In this document: positions 6,155-6,199 of the stretch, piece after piece
How the letters are laid out: each line of letters opens with the position of its first letter
How positions within the stretch are numbered: the stretch's first letter is position 1
Assembly (NCBI GenBank): GCA_902462495.1
Contig: CABQCC010000085.1
Span: 1-6,199 of the forward strand
DNA from: an uncultured Eubacterium sp.
GTDB taxonomy: Bacteria; Bacillota; Clostridia; Oscillospirales; Acutalibacteraceae
Length of the DNA: 6,199 bases
Direction: 5' to 3'
Notes under the pieces: generated by a model
Databases searched by the model: none
Told to the model about the DNA's origin: nothing
What the model saw: the letters and a program-made list of their open reading frames with translations, nothing else
Translations under genes and position numbers: made by a program

Positions 6155-6199
6155 AAGGAGGGTTACCAAAAATGTGACCCTGCACTTGAAAATGTGACT
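6155..6199 (+). other. Ribosome binding site and start codon of a next gene, apparently interrupted at once
   Basis: AAGGAGGG (6155-6162) stands 9 bases before an ATG (6172-6174), 25 bases after the ireB stop, exactly where the next operon gene should begin. The ATG is followed directly by TGA. The alternative GTG at 6174 opens only seven codons. The sequence AAAATGTGAC occurs twice (6169-6178 and 6189-6198), 20 bases apart. The two observations together could mean that a mobile element begins here, or the sequence could be a simple non-coding junction. Only 28 bases remain, so no element can be named. Confidence 0.4.

Noticed and set aside
6172..6177. Reassignment of TGA to a sense codon to read through the ATG-TGA after ireB
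   Set aside because: All complete genes here are open under the standard code and Trp is written TGG, for example in pheT. The following sequence is also not ruvX-like.

Overview
The window reads as a low-GC, spore-forming Firmicute of class Clostridia, probably close to the Ruminococcaceae/Oscillospiraceae. The evidence is a YpeB germination protein, a tRNA-Phe-type T-box leader in front of pheST, an IreB (UPF0297) gene, strong AGGAGG ribosome binding sites and AT-rich intergenic regions. The species cannot be named from this sequence. All complete genes end in TAA and read through with the standard code.

Layout from left to right: (1) on the minus strand, the 5' end of a glutamate 5-kinase gene (proB) leaves the window at base 1. 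Its last residues depart from the family pattern. (2) A divergent intergenic region (158-289) carries the proB promoter. (3) On the plus strand, ypeB (290-1618) is followed 56 bases later by a small lipoprotein gene (1675-1983). The lipoprotein ends in four tandem 11-residue amphipathic repeats. (4) A hairpin at 2000-2031 is built as a bidirectional terminator and separates this pair from the converging pheT. (5) On the minus strand, a pheS-pheT operon (2046-5482) is preceded by its promoter and a complete Phe T-box riboswitch (about 5495-5738). (6) On the plus strand, two tandem sigma-A-type promoters lead to ireB (5904-6146). After ireB comes a good ribosome binding site whose ATG is followed at once by TGA, and a 10-base direct repeat runs to the window end.

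How the parts work: pheS and pheT encode the alpha and beta subunits of phenylalanyl-tRNA synthetase. Their transcription should rise when uncharged tRNA-Phe binds the T-box. IreB belongs to a Ser/Thr-kinase (IreK/PrkC) envelope-stress pathway. YpeB normally partners the cortex-lytic enzyme SleB during spore germination, and no sleB lies beside it here. The lipoprotein next to ypeB is the least explained gene.

The most interesting items are the lipoprotein with synuclein/LEA-like 11-mer repeats beside ypeB, the cysteine-rich YpeB without adjacent sleB, and the two window edges, where a conserved gene appears altered or interrupted. I see no CRISPR array, tRNA or rRNA gene, prophage or complete insertion sequence.
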